A stretch of 54,220 bases of DNA from Rhodoferax sp. (lineage in GTDB: Bacteria > Pseudomonadota > Gammaproteobacteria > Burkholderiales > Burkholderiaceae_C). Position numbers and translations under genes: made by a program. The notes beneath the pieces are model-generated. The model did not search any database. It saw nothing but the letters and a program-made list of their open reading frames with translations, and was not told where the DNA came from. Location of the stretch: assembly GCA_018061265.1 (NCBI GenBank), contig JAGOUM010000012.1:1-54220 (forward strand), written 5' to 3'. Below are positions 14,894 to 23,809 of this stretch, in pieces. Positions within the stretch are counted from its first letter, which is position 1, and every line of letters begins with the position of its first letter.

Positions 14894-15940
14894 ATGGCCT
14901 TCATGGACTTCATCAAGAAACAGTTTATTGACGTTATCCAGTGGACCGAGGAGGGCGATGGCGTGCTGGCCTGGCGCTTCCCGATGGCCGGCATGGAAAT
15001 CCAGAACGGCGCGCAGTTGGTGGTGCGTGAATCGCAGATGGCCGTTTTTGTCAATGAGGGCCAGGTGGCCGACGTCTTTGGCCCCGGCACCCACAAACTC
15101 ACGACGCAGACCTTGCCGGTGCTGACCTACCTGAAGAACTGGGACAAGCTGTTTGAGTCACCCTTCAAGAGTGATGTGTACTTTTTCAGCACCCGCCTGC
15201 AGGTGGACCAGAAGTGGGGCACGCCTCAGCCCATCACCATCCGTGACGCCGACTTTGGTGCGGTGCGCCTGCGCGCCTTTGGCAATTACACCTTCCGTAT
15301 TGCCGACCCCAAGGTGTTTCATACCGAAATTTCGGGCACCCGCGAGAGTTATGGTGCTGAAGACATTGACGGGCAATTGCGTGGCCTGGTGTTGCAAAAC
15401 ATCAGCGCGGCAGTCGCCGGCAGCGGCATCGCGTTTCTGGATTTGGCCGCCAATCAGCTCAGCTTTGCCCAAGCCTTGACCCGGCAATTGGGGCCGGAGT
15501 TCGAGAAGATCGGGCTGAAACTTGAAGGCATGACGGTACAGAACGTCTCGCTGCCCGAAGAGCTGCAGAAGATCATGGACCAGAAGATCGGCATGGGCAT
15601 GATCGGCAACGACATGGGCAAATTCATGCAGTACCAGACGGCGCAGGCCATCCCGAAATTTGCCGAAGGGTCCGGCAGCGGTGGCGGTGGCATGGCCGGT
15701 GACGCCATGGGACTGGGTGCCGGTGTGGCGCTGGGTCAGGTGATGGCACAAAACCTGGCCGCAGGCTTGCACCCACAAGCCGCGCCAGCCGCTGCCGCAC
15801 CGGTGGCTGCGGCGGTGGGCATGAAGGCCGAAGACGTGATGGCCACACTGGAGAAGCTTGGTGAACTCAAAGCCAAGGGCATTCTGACGGCGGAAGAATT
15901 CGACGCCAAAAAAGCCGAACTGCTGAAAAAACTGGTGTAG
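14894..15940 (+). CDS. SPFH/YdjI-like protein with C-terminal SHOCT-type motif
   Basis: ATG 14894 follows AGGAGC. The 348-aa protein has an SPFH (stomatin/flotillin-like, 'virion core') domain over about 25-260, including AVFVNEGQVADVFGPGTHKL at about 57-76. A Gly/Ala-rich linker follows, and the C-terminal 30 residues (KLGELKAKGILTAEEFDAKK) match the SHOCT oligomerisation module. It has no signal peptide. It opens a plus-strand run with DUF4178, DUF350 and a membrane aminopropyltransferase-like gene, suggesting a role at the membrane with those partners. Confidence 0.88.
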   Translation: MAFMDFIKKQFIDVIQWTEEGDGVLAWRFPMAGMEIQNGAQLVVRESQMAVFVNEGQVADVFGPGTHKLTTQTLPVLTYLKNWDKLFESPFKSDVYFFSTRLQVDQKWGTPQPITIRDADFGAVRLRAFGNYTFRIADPKVFHTEISGTRESYGAEDIDGQLRGLVLQNISAAVAGSGIAFLDLAANQLSFAQALTRQLGPEFEKIGLKLEGMTVQNVSLPEELQKIMDQKIGMGMIGNDMGKFMQYQTAQAIPKFAEGSGSGGGGMAGDAMGLGAGVALGQVMAQNLAAGLHPQAAPAAAAPVAAAVGMKAEDVMATLEKLGELKAKGILTAEEFDAKKAELLKKLV

Positions 15941-15992
15941 TCCAGCGGCCAATTGATGGCGTCCGCGCCCACCTAGTGCCAACCTGTTTGCC

Positions 15993-17609
15993 GTGGCCAC
16001 CAGCCCGAGTCAACGCGCCTACCAGGCACCCTGCCCGGGTTGTGGTGCGCCTGTCAACTTTGCCAGCGCCCAATCGACCCATGCGGTGTGTGGCTACTGC
16101 CAGAGCAGCATCGTGCGCTCAGGTGAGGTGTTGTCGCGCATCGGCAAGATGGCCGAGCTGTTTGACGACCACAGCCCTCTGCAACTTCAAACCAGTGGCA
16201 CCTGGGACGGCCAGAGCTTCACGCTGGTGGGCCGGCTGCAGTACAAGTATGCAGAAGGCACCTGGACCGAGTGGGTTGCGCTGCTGGACAACGGCAGCAC
16301 CGCCTACCTGAGCGAAGACAACGGCGCCTACGTTTTTTCCATTCCGCAGACCTTGGCGCGCGAAATGCCGCCACCGGAGCGCTTCAGGCTAGGTGCCACC
16401 ACCGCCATCAATGGCGAGAGTTTCAGCGTGGCATCCAACCAGCAGGTGATGCTGCTGTCCGCCCAGGGCGAATTGCCTCACCTGCCCGCATTGGGCCAGT
16501 CCTTTGCCATGGTCGAACTGCGCAGCCTGGGCATGGCAGGCGCTGCCGCGCCTGAGCCTGGCGGCACCACCTCCGGCGCCAGCATCATTGGCAGCCGCCT
16601 CGGAACGGCAGCCGAAACAGCGGCACCCGATGACGACCGGAAATCGCTGGGTGGCAAGGTGCTGAGCATCGACTACAGCAGCCAGCCCGCCACCATCACG
16701 CTGGGGCAACCCATCGCGCTGGAAGCGCTCAAACTCTCCGGACTGCGCGAAGCCTCGGTCAAGGATGAAAAAGGGCGGCAGTTCAACTGCCCGAACTGTG
16801 GCGCTGCCGTCACCGTGACGCTGGCCAGCAGCCAGAGTGTGAGTTGCCCTTCTTGCGCCAGCCTGATCGACGTGTCGGGCGGGATCGGCAGCGAACTCAA
16901 GTCAGCGCTGCAGGACGAACCGGTTCAGCCAGTTATCGCTCTGGGTACGGTTGGCCAGTTGCAGGGCGTGGCCTGGCAGGTGGTGGGTTTTCAGCACCGC
17001 ATGGGCACTGACTCGAGCGACCCCGACGAGCAGTTCGGCTGGGAAGAGTACCTGCTCTACAACCAGCAGCGGGGTTTTAGCTTCCTGGTGGATTCGACCG
17101 ACGGCTGGAGTGTCGTCAAACCCGCCACCGGTGCGCCGGTTCTGGCGGGCAATGGCCAGGTGGCCACCTATCTGGGTCAAAAATACCAGCTCAAGGAAAC
17201 TTACCGGGCCGAAACCACCTATGCACTGGGCGAGTTCTACTGGCAGGTACAGCGCGGCCAGATCACGCAGAACCGTGACTATGCCCAAGGCGGCCATCTG
17301 TTGTCGTGTGAGCAGTCACCCAATGAAGTGGTATGGTCTGTGGGGAGCCGGATCGAGAGTGACAAGGTGGCCACCGCTTTCAAGCTTGACGACAAGAAGG
17401 ACCTGCTCAAGCGCGGTGATGTCGGCCCGCTGAGCAGTGGCTCGAGCATGAGTCTGCGCACGGTGATCATCATCTTTGTGCTGTTGATCCTGTTGTCGGT
17501 CATCATGAGCCGGTGTTCGGACTGTGACCCCAAGGTGGAGAACTGCGCTAGCTCGCGCAGTTCGGGTGGCTCGTTTGGTGGTTTTTCAAGTGGTGGCGGA
17601 CACAAATAG
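15993..17609 (+). CDS. DUF4178 protein with two zinc ribbons and a C-terminal TM segment
   Basis: GTG start. The 538-aa product carries a zinc ribbon at about 14-36 (CPGCGAP ... VCGYCQSS) followed by a DUF4178 module. A second ribbon lies at about 266-291 (CPNCGAAV ... VSCPSC), followed by a second DUF4178 module with WEEYLLYN. A single transmembrane helix (VIIIFVLLILLSVIMS) and a short Cys/Ser/Gly-rich tail end the protein. Function is unknown. The ribbon-DUF4178 unit is duplicated, and the protein is probably anchored to the inner membrane with its domains in the cytoplasm. It lies 52 bases after the SPFH gene. Confidence 0.85.
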   Translation: MATSPSQRAYQAPCPGCGAPVNFASAQSTHAVCGYCQSSIVRSGEVLSRIGKMAELFDDHSPLQLQTSGTWDGQSFTLVGRLQYKYAEGTWTEWVALLDNGSTAYLSEDNGAYVFSIPQTLAREMPPPERFRLGATTAINGESFSVASNQQVMLLSAQGELPHLPALGQSFAMVELRSLGMAGAAAPEPGGTTSGASIIGSRLGTAAETAAPDDDRKSLGGKVLSIDYSSQPATITLGQPIALEALKLSGLREASVKDEKGRQFNCPNCGAAVTVTLASSQSVSCPSCASLIDVSGGIGSELKSALQDEPVQPVIALGTVGQLQGVAWQVVGFQHRMGTDSSDPDEQFGWEEYLLYNQQRGFSFLVDSTDGWSVVKPATGAPVLAGNGQVATYLGQKYQLKETYRAETTYALGEFYWQVQRGQITQNRDYAQGGHLLSCEQSPNEVVWSVGSRIESDKVATAFKLDDKKDLLKRGDVGPLSSGSSMSLRTVIIIFVLLILLSVIMSRCSDCDPKVENCASSRSSGGSFGGFSSGGGHK

Positions 17610-17647
17610 GTCGGCTGTGGCTAAAAGCTAATGTGAAGGAGATCGCA

Positions 17648-17866
17648 ATGGATATGGAATGGTTCAAACCCGGTGTGCTACTGGGCTCACTGGTGTATGC
17701 ACTGATGGGTGTGATCATCTTCTGGGTCAGCTTCATCATCATTGACAAGCTCACACCCTACAACCTTTGGGAAGAAATTGTCGAGAAACAGAACCGTGCC
17801 CTGGGCATGGTGGTGGCCGCCATGTCGCTGGGTATTTGCATCATTGTGGCGGCAGCCATTCACTGA
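17648..17866 (+). CDS. DUF350 small membrane protein
   Basis: The start at 17648 is set by AAGGAG six bases before. The 72-aa protein has two hydrophobic helices (VLLGSLVYALMGVIIFWVSF and ALGMVVAAMSLGICIIVAAA) separated by a short loop with DKLTPYNLWEEI, the DUF350 pattern (half the length of YjfL-like double-unit proteins). It sits between the DUF4178 and spermidine-synthase-like genes and likely forms a membrane oligomer with them. Confidence 0.85.
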   Translation: MDMEWFKPGVLLGSLVYALMGVIIFWVSFIIIDKLTPYNLWEEIVEKQNRALGMVVAAMSLGICIIVAAAIH

Positions 17867-17878
17867 GGTGGTTTCTAC

Positions 17879-19453
17879 TTGGCGCAGTCCGCCGCCCCGT
17901 TGATTGCCGAACAGCCGCCTCAAGCGCGCCCGCTGGACATTGCCCTGCTGGCGTCTGTCTTTGTGGTGGCGGCCTGCGGGCTGGTCTATGAGCTGGCGGC
18001 CGGGGCACTGGCGTCGTACCTGCTGGGCGACTCGGTTCTTCAGTTCTCCACCATCATTGGCACCTACCTGTTTGCCATGGGGGTGGGCTCGTATCTGTCG
18101 CGCTTTTTTGAGCGCCAGTTGCCCGCCCACTTTTTACGCATAGAACTGCTTGTAGCGCTTATAGGTGGGGCACTTCCTGCTCTTTTATTCATTGCTTATG
18201 CAACACTGCCAGGGGCTTTTAGGGTGTTGCTGTACCTGCTGGTACTGGGTGTTGGAACCCTGGTTGGGCTGGAGATTCCGCTGGTGATGCGGATCCTCAA
18301 GCGCAATGTGGCACTCAAAGACCTGGTGTCGCAGGTATTGACCTTTGATTACCTGGGTGCACTGGCAGTGTCGCTAGCGTTTCCGCTGGTGCTAGTGCCT
18401 CATCTTGGCTTGATCCGCACCGGTTTGCTGTTCGGGCTGATGAACGCGGCGGTGGCGGTGTGGGCCTTGTGGCTGTTCCGCCACGAGTTGCGGCAATGGC
18501 GTGCCCATGCCCTGGCCTGCGGCTTCACCTTGACCGCACTGACATTGGGCCTGGTCGGCGCTGACCGGTTGACCAGCTGGGCGGAAGACAGGCTGTACCA
18601 GGACCCGGTGGTCATGGCGCAGACCTCACCCTACCAGCGCATTGTGCTCACCCACACGCCGGGTGCAGGGCGGGCAGGTTACCGATTGTTCCTCAATGGC
18701 AACCTGCAGTTTGCCCAAAGTGACGAGTACCGTTACCACGAAGCCCTGGTCCACCCGGTGATGGCCGCCTACGCCAGCACCGGTGCACCCCGCAAGGTGG
18801 CGGTGCTGGGCGGCGGCGACGGCATGGCGGTGCGTGAGGTCCTCAAGTACCCGGGGGTCGAGAGCGTGACGCTGGTAGAGCTGGACCCGGCCATGAGCAC
18901 ACTGTTTGCCACGCATGCGGCGCTGACGCAGCTCAATCAGGCGGCGCTGCAGTCACCCAAGGTCAAGGTGGTCAATGCCGATGCGTTCACCTGGCTGGAG
19001 CAGTCCACCGAGGTATTTGACGTGATCGTGGTCGATTTCCCGGACCCGACCAATTTCAATATCGGCAAGCTCTATACACAGTCGTTTTACACCCTGCTGG
19101 ACCGGCACCTAGCAGCCAGTGGTTATGCGGTCATCCAGACCACCTCACCGCTGGTCGCCCGACACAGCTTCTGGACCGTGGTGCGCACCATCGAGTCGGT
19201 GGGACTGAGTGCCACGCCTTACCATGCCCATGTGCCAAGTTTTGGCGAGTGGGGCTTTGTGGTGGCCAGCCGCCGACCCTACCGAATGCCCACCGAATTG
19301 CCCGCCGGGCTGCGCTTTCTGACCCCGGCCAGCCTGCCGGCATTGTTTGACTTTCCGCTGGACATGGCACGCGTGCCTGCCGAAGTGAATCGCCTGTCCA
19401 ACCAGGTTCTGGTGAGCACCTACGAGCAGGAGTGGGGGCGGGTCGCCAAATGA
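17879..19453 (+). CDS. Membrane-anchored spermidine synthase-like protein
   Basis: A TTG start at 17879 follows GAGGTGG. The 524-aa protein has about seven N-terminal transmembrane helices (about 20-220) and a C-terminal aminopropyltransferase domain with the SAM-type motif VLGGGDG (about 308-314), VELDP (about 336-340) and the catalytic-type VVDFPDP. It would transfer an aminopropyl group from decarboxylated SAM to an amine, at or in the membrane. The enzyme that makes decarboxylated SAM is present in the window as speD (32.5 kb). It ends in an ATGA overlap with greB. Confidence 0.85.
   Translation: MAQSAAPLIAEQPPQARPLDIALLASVFVVAACGLVYELAAGALASYLLGDSVLQFSTIIGTYLFAMGVGSYLSRFFERQLPAHFLRIELLVALIGGALPALLFIAYATLPGAFRVLLYLLVLGVGTLVGLEIPLVMRILKRNVALKDLVSQVLTFDYLGALAVSLAFPLVLVPHLGLIRTGLLFGLMNAAVAVWALWLFRHELRQWRAHALACGFTLTALTLGLVGADRLTSWAEDRLYQDPVVMAQTSPYQRIVLTHTPGAGRAGYRLFLNGNLQFAQSDEYRYHEALVHPVMAAYASTGAPRKVAVLGGGDGMAVREVLKYPGVESVTLVELDPAMSTLFATHAALTQLNQAALQSPKVKVVNADAFTWLEQSTEVFDVIVVDFPDPTNFNIGKLYTQSFYTLLDRHLAASGYAVIQTTSPLVARHSFWTVVRTIESVGLSATPYHAHVPSFGEWGFVVASRRPYRMPTELPAGLRFLTPASLPALFDFPLDMARVPAEVNRLSNQVLVSTYEQEWGRVAK
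18148..18195 (+). repeat. Dispersed AT-rich element, copy 3, inside the aminopropyltransferase-like gene
   Basis: The stretch contains TAGCGCTTATAGGTGGGG and then CTGCTCTTTTATTCATTGC. It resembles the element's AGCGCTTAT ... AGCTATTTTAT pattern and stands out as AT-rich in a GC-rich gene. It encodes part of a hydrophobic helix, so the frame is kept. Confidence 0.35.
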
Positions 19454-20013
19454 ACAAAGCCTTCACCAAAGAGCCCGACAGCGCCGACGATGATGACGAC
19501 CTGCAGCTGCCCCCCTTGCCAGCCGGTGGCAAGAACTACATCACACCGCAGGGATTTGCCCGGCTGCGTGCGGAACTCAAGACACTGGTCGAGCTGGAAC
19601 GCCCCACGGTGGTTGAGGCGGTGCACTGGGCGGCCAGCAACGGCGACCGCTCCGAAAACGGGGACTATCTGTATGGCAAAAAACGCCTGCGCGAGATTGA
19701 CCGGCGTATCCGTTTTCTGATCAAGCGCCTGGAAATCGCCGTGGTGGCCGACCCGGCGCTGCACTTTGGCCAGACACAAATCTTTTTTGGCGCACAGGTG
19801 CTGTATGTCGACACCACCAGCACGCATCGCACAGTGCGCATTGTGGGTATTGACGAGGCCAACAGTGCGGCCGGTGAGGTGAGCTGGATCTCACCGATTG
19901 CACGCACTTTGCTGAAAAACCACGAAGGTGATGTGCTCAAACTCGTCATGCCAGAGCGCATTGAGGACATCGAAGTGCTGCAGGTCAGCTACCCCCCACC
20001 CGATGCAGCGTGA
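19450..20013 (+). CDS. greB: Transcription elongation factor GreB
   Basis: This 187-aa protein has a Gre coiled-coil with the tip motif GDRSENGDYLYGKKRLREID (the acidic D-x-x-S-E-N-x-D-Y that enters the RNA polymerase secondary channel) and a C-terminal FKBP-like domain (VSWISPIARTLL, then GDVLKL). The KKRLREIDRRI form is typical of GreB rather than GreA. The start overlaps the upstream stop by ATGA. An acidic N-terminal extension (DSADDDDD) is longer than usual. It rescues backtracked polymerase by transcript cleavage. Confidence 0.93.
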   Translation: MNKAFTKEPDSADDDDDLQLPPLPAGGKNYITPQGFARLRAELKTLVELERPTVVEAVHWAASNGDRSENGDYLYGKKRLREIDRRIRFLIKRLEIAVVADPALHFGQTQIFFGAQVLYVDTTSTHRTVRIVGIDEANSAAGEVSWISPIARTLLKNHEGDVLKLVMPERIEDIEVLQVSYPPPDAA

Positions 20014-21709
20014 CCGCGCCGGTTTGAGCCCCACCGCACCGGGTCGCCGCCACTTCCTGCTGGGCAGCCTTGGCGCGGCATTGTCGGGCAGCGCCTGTCA
20101 GCCGCAGGTGGCTTGGTCCCATATCGAGGGTGGTTTTAACGGGGTGGATTTGCAGCGTGGGCATCTGCTGCACCATCCGCATCCCGTCACCCAACCGGCC
20201 GTCTTCCACCAGACCGGCATTGTGATTGCCGGTGGTGGTGTTGCCGGACTGGCGGCGGCGCGCGCTCTGCGACTGGCGCGACACGACGACTTTGTTGTAC
20301 TGGAGCTCGAAGACAGTGTCGGCGGCAACAGCCGGGCCACCACCGTGGCGGGCCAAGCCTGCCCGATGGGTGCACATTACCTGCCGCTGCCCGCCGACGC
20401 CGCATCCGAGGTACAAGACCTGCTCGAAGAACTGGGTTTGCGTCAGCGCGTGGCGGGGCGCTGGGTGTACGACGAGCGCCATCTATGCCATAGCCCGCAG
20501 GAGCGGCTGTTTTTTCAGGGTGAGTGGCAGCCAGGTTTACTGCCCATCCATGGGGTTGGTGCCGAAACCCTGGCGCAGTACCGGCGTTTCTCGATGCTGG
20601 TGACGCAATGGCGACACCAGGTGGACTGGGCCATACCGGCTTTTAAAGTGGCTCAGTCCCCACTCCAGCAACAGCTTTCGACGATGACTTTCAAACGTTA
20701 TCTGGCGCAGAACAAGCTGGATGACCGGTATCTCAACGCCTATCTGGACTATTGCTGCCGCGACGACTACGGTGCCGGCACCGCCACCGTGTCAGCCTGG
20801 GCTGGTCTGCACTACTTTGCCAGCCGGCATGGCTTTTCGGTTCCCGGCGACGACGATCTGGAGCATGACGCATTGCTGACCTGGCCCGAAGGCAATGCCT
20901 GGATCACCCAGCGCCTGGCCAAACCGGTGAGCCAGCGAATTCATACCGGCTGTGTTGTGTTGCGAATCGGCAGCAACAAACATGGCGTGGAAGTGGACTG
21001 CTTCAATACCCAAACCCGGCAGGTGGAACGTTGGCAGGCGCGCCAGGCCATTGTGACCCTGCCCATTTTTGTCGCGGCACGGGTGGTCGAGAACCCACCG
21101 GACTGGCTGGCGCGCGCCGCCAGGGAAACCGTATATGCACCCTGGCTGGTGGCCAATATCCACATTCGCCAGGCGCTGCACGACCCACCCGGCGCAGCAC
21201 CCAGCTGGGACAGCGTGATCTACCAGGATGCCGGTGCCGATACGGGTCTGGGTTATGTGGATGCCAGCCACCAGCATTTGCAAAGCATCCCTGGCGCCAC
21301 CGTCCTGACCTACTACCGGGCATTGGGTGACCAAGGGCAAGCAGCGTCAATGCAACCTGAATTGCCTGGTGTGGCGGGCCGGCGCTGGCTGCTGGCGCAG
21401 CCCTGGCAAGGATGGCGCGACCGGATTCTGGGGGAATTGCTGGTCGCACACCCGGACTTGCCGCTTAAGACCAGCCGAATTGACATCACCCGCTACGGCC
21501 ATGCGATGGCTATCCCTGTGCCAAGAAATCATGGTCAAATTGGCATCCAGCCCATATACAGCAATACTTTTAAGCTATCAACAATGGAATCAATCCGGGC
21601 TCCGAGCCGACTGCATTTTGCCCACAGCGACTGGGCCGGTTATTCGGTGTTCGAGGAAGCCTTTACGCTTGGCCATTTGGCCGGCCTGCAGGCGCGCGCC
21701 AGTCTCTGA
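20003..21709 (+). CDS. Secreted-type FAD-dependent amine oxidoreductase
   Basis: The start at 20003 overlaps the greB stop by 11 bases. The 568-aa protein has a Tat/lipoprotein-like leader (GRRHFLLGSLGAALSGSAC), then an FAD Rossmann motif (IVIAGGGVAGLAAARALRLA) and VLELEDSVGGNSRA. Near the C-terminus is SDWAGYSVFEEAF, the flavin-binding end of amine oxidase/phytoene desaturase-like proteins. The substrate is unknown. Coming right after an aminopropyltransferase-like gene, a polyamine substrate is possible but only by context. An AT-rich, in-frame stretch (21550-21587) precedes the final motif. Confidence 0.8.
   Translation: MQRDRAGLSPTAPGRRHFLLGSLGAALSGSACQPQVAWSHIEGGFNGVDLQRGHLLHHPHPVTQPAVFHQTGIVIAGGGVAGLAAARALRLARHDDFVVLELEDSVGGNSRATTVAGQACPMGAHYLPLPADAASEVQDLLEELGLRQRVAGRWVYDERHLCHSPQERLFFQGEWQPGLLPIHGVGAETLAQYRRFSMLVTQWRHQVDWAIPAFKVAQSPLQQQLSTMTFKRYLAQNKLDDRYLNAYLDYCCRDDYGAGTATVSAWAGLHYFASRHGFSVPGDDDLEHDALLTWPEGNAWITQRLAKPVSQRIHTGCVVLRIGSNKHGVEVDCFNTQTRQVERWQARQAIVTLPIFVAARVVENPPDWLARAARETVYAPWLVANIHIRQALHDPPGAAPSWDSVIYQDAGADTGLGYVDASHQHLQSIPGATVLTYYRALGDQGQAASMQPELPGVAGRRWLLAQPWQGWRDRILGELLVAHPDLPLKTSRIDITRYGHAMAIPVPRNHGQIGIQPIYSNTFKLSTMESIRAPSRLHFAHSDWAGYSVFEEAFTLGHLAGLQARASL
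21550..21587 (+). repeat. Possible dispersed AT-rich element, copy 4
   Basis: The stretch GCCCATATACAGCAATAC followed by TTTTAAGCTATCAACAA is AT-rich, lies in frame inside the flavin oxidoreductase, and shares the GCCC ... AAGCTATCAA part of the family. The match is weaker than for other copies. Confidence 0.3.
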
Positions 21710-21848
21710 CTTGCCCGACCTAAAATCCGGGTTTCAACAGCCCGATGTTTGACCCTGTTATTGCCCTGGTTTCAACCGTCCATGTTTCTGACCCTGCCTC
21801 TGCTCCAAGTCTGCCCAAACGCGGCTTGGCCAAACGTTGCCCGGGTGG

Positions 21849-22493
21849 ATGACTAGTGTGGAACTAAGCCTCGATCAACACCGGTTGCTGGAGTCCCTGG
21901 GGCTTGGCCTGATGGTCTTGTCTGTCAGCATTGGCTTGCTGTCGCTCTGGCTCAACAAAGACGCCAGCCAGAACCGCCTTCCATTTGCCAAACCGGCCAT
22001 GCTGCTGGCCATGTTGTTGGGGGTTGCCCTGCTGCTGCTCACTATCCTGGTGCCACCACACCGAGCAGCCCTGCCAGCACCACCCGTGCTGCCTGCGGCG
22101 GCCGCATTGCCAGCGGTGTCAACCCCTTTGCCCACCCCACCATTGGTCGCCACGCCAGCGCCAGAACCGCCGCCGGCTTTGCAGAAGCAGCCACCCGCGT
22201 CAGAAGCAGAGCCGCAACTGAAGGTTTCAGTCACTACGTCAGCGCCCAAACCTGCCAAACGCCCACCCTCCGAGGTCAAAACCCCGGTCCCCACGCTTTC
22301 GACTGCCCCACAGCCGAAGCCCGTCACAACCCAAAAAGTGCCCAGTGAGCCCGAAGTCAAGCCGGAAACTGCAAAAGAGAGCCATAAAGCGAATATATTC
22401 AGTGCTCGGTGCAGCCGCCTGCTTGAAAAAGTGGGTTCGGGTGAGCCCATGTCAAACGCTGAGCAACAAGAAATGGTGACCAAATGTCAATGA
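21849..22493 (+). CDS. Proline-rich membrane-anchored protein of unknown function
   Basis: The ATG at 21849 is used. The 214-aa protein has two N-terminal transmembrane helices (about 12-32 and 44-65), then a long Pro/Ala/Thr/Lys-rich, probably extended region (about 70-175) of the type that spans the periplasm. A small C-terminal helical piece with two cysteines (SARCSRLLEKVGSGEPMSNA, then MVTKCQ) follows. It overlaps the following lipoprotein gene by 10 bases, so the two are translationally coupled and probably act together in the envelope. I do not recognise the family. Confidence 0.7.
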   Translation: MTSVELSLDQHRLLESLGLGLMVLSVSIGLLSLWLNKDASQNRLPFAKPAMLLAMLLGVALLLLTILVPPHRAALPAPPVLPAAAALPAVSTPLPTPPLVATPAPEPPPALQKQPPASEAEPQLKVSVTTSAPKPAKRPPSEVKTPVPTLSTAPQPKPVTTQKVPSEPEVKPETAKESHKANIFSARCSRLLEKVGSGEPMSNAEQQEMVTKCQ

Positions 22494-23776
22494 CGTCCGT
22501 GCTATCACGCATTCCTGCCCTGAAACTCTCCGGCCTGGGTTGGCTGACTGGCCTGTCGCTGTTGCTGGTGGCCTGCGCGGCACCACCGCCACCACCACCC
22601 CCGCGCGTCGAGGCGCCTACCAATGCGGTCGCTTTTGACGCTGCCATTGACTTTGCGGTCGATGATTTGTTGTCACAGGCGCAACGCCTGCCGGATTTCA
22701 AGCCACCGGAAAAATCGCTGGTGGAGTCCATGCTGCAAAAAGACAAACCCGTGGTGCGCAGCAAGATTGTGGTGGATGCGTCGCTGGACAGTCAGACCGG
22801 TCAGCAAACGGCGGGTACACGTTTCCTGGATTCGCGCCTGTTGCAGCGTGCCAAGGCCAAGTTCCCACAGTTTGAAGTGTTGCCCATTCCTGTCTCGGCG
22901 CAATCAACCAAAGTGTTGTCAGATGAGCGCTATCTGCTGGCTGCCACCTTGTCACCACTGGGCCAGGGTGGCAATGACACCCAGGCACGTTACCGGATCA
23001 ATTTGTCGTTGACCGACCTGCGCTCGGGCTTCGTGCTGGCGCAAGCGGGTGCCAACGCCACCGCCACCGGCATGGATGCCACACCGACCGCATTTTTCCA
23101 GGACAGCCCGTCTTTGGCACGCGACCGCATTGTGGAGGGGCAGATCCGCACCTCGCAGGCCAAGACCGGCGCCGAAGCGGACCCCATTTATCTGTCGAGT
23201 CTGACTGTTTCGGCGCTGATCTCCGAAGGCGTGCGCCTGTACGACGCCGGACAGTTCGAGGAGTCCCTGCGTGTGTATGAAGCCGCTGTTGCGCGCTCTG
23301 ACGGCAAGCAGCTGCGGGTCTTCAACGGCCTGTACCTCAGCAACAAGCAGCTCAACCGCAACGAAGCAGCCGAGCATGCCTTTGGACAGATTGTGGCACT
23401 GGGCCTGAGCACCAACAGCCTGGCGTTCAAGTTCCTGTTCAAACCGGCGTCAACCGACTTCCTGGCCGACCCCAAGATCAGCGGACCCTATGAAATGTGG
23501 CTGCGGGTTCTGGCCAAGGAAATCGCCGGTTCAAGCCATTGTGTGACGATTCTGGGCCACTCCAGTAAAACAGGCTCGGAGCAGGTGAATGAACGTCTGT
23601 CACTGGCACGCGCCACCACCATGCAGCGCAAACTGGAAACCGCGGCACCGGCGCTGACCGGACGCTTGCAACCGCTAGGCATGGGTTTCCGTGAAAACCT
23701 GATTGGCACTGGCACGGACGATTTGCGCGATGCGCTGGACCGTCGGGTTGAGTTTCGGGTCCGCAGTTGTTCCTGA
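22484..23776 (+). CDS. Lipoprotein with FlgO-like, TPR-like and OmpA-like regions
   Basis: The 430-aa product has a lipoprotein signal with lipobox LLVAC (Cys about 31), a Pro run, and a region (about 50-230) resembling FlgO-type proteins. TPR-like helices follow (about 245-310: EGVRLYDAGQFEESLRVYEA). The C-terminal OmpA-like peptidoglycan-binding domain includes LFKPASTDFLADP, ITILGHSSKTGS-like VTILGHSSKTGS and DRRVEFRV. It probably sits on the outer membrane and holds peptidoglycan. The coupling with the proline-rich membrane protein suggests a trans-envelope pair. The exact role is unknown. Confidence 0.78.
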   Translation: MSMTSVLSRIPALKLSGLGWLTGLSLLLVACAAPPPPPPPRVEAPTNAVAFDAAIDFAVDDLLSQAQRLPDFKPPEKSLVESMLQKDKPVVRSKIVVDASLDSQTGQQTAGTRFLDSRLLQRAKAKFPQFEVLPIPVSAQSTKVLSDERYLLAATLSPLGQGGNDTQARYRINLSLTDLRSGFVLAQAGANATATGMDATPTAFFQDSPSLARDRIVEGQIRTSQAKTGAEADPIYLSSLTVSALISEGVRLYDAGQFEESLRVYEAAVARSDGKQLRVFNGLYLSNKQLNRNEAAEHAFGQIVALGLSTNSLAFKFLFKPASTDFLADPKISGPYEMWLRVLAKEIAGSSHCVTILGHSSKTGSEQVNERLSLARATTMQRKLETAAPALTGRLQPLGMGFRENLIGTGTDDLRDALDRRVEFRVRSCS

Positions 23777-23809
23777 GCCCAATGACACAGTTCGTTTGAA
23801 GCTGTGAAC

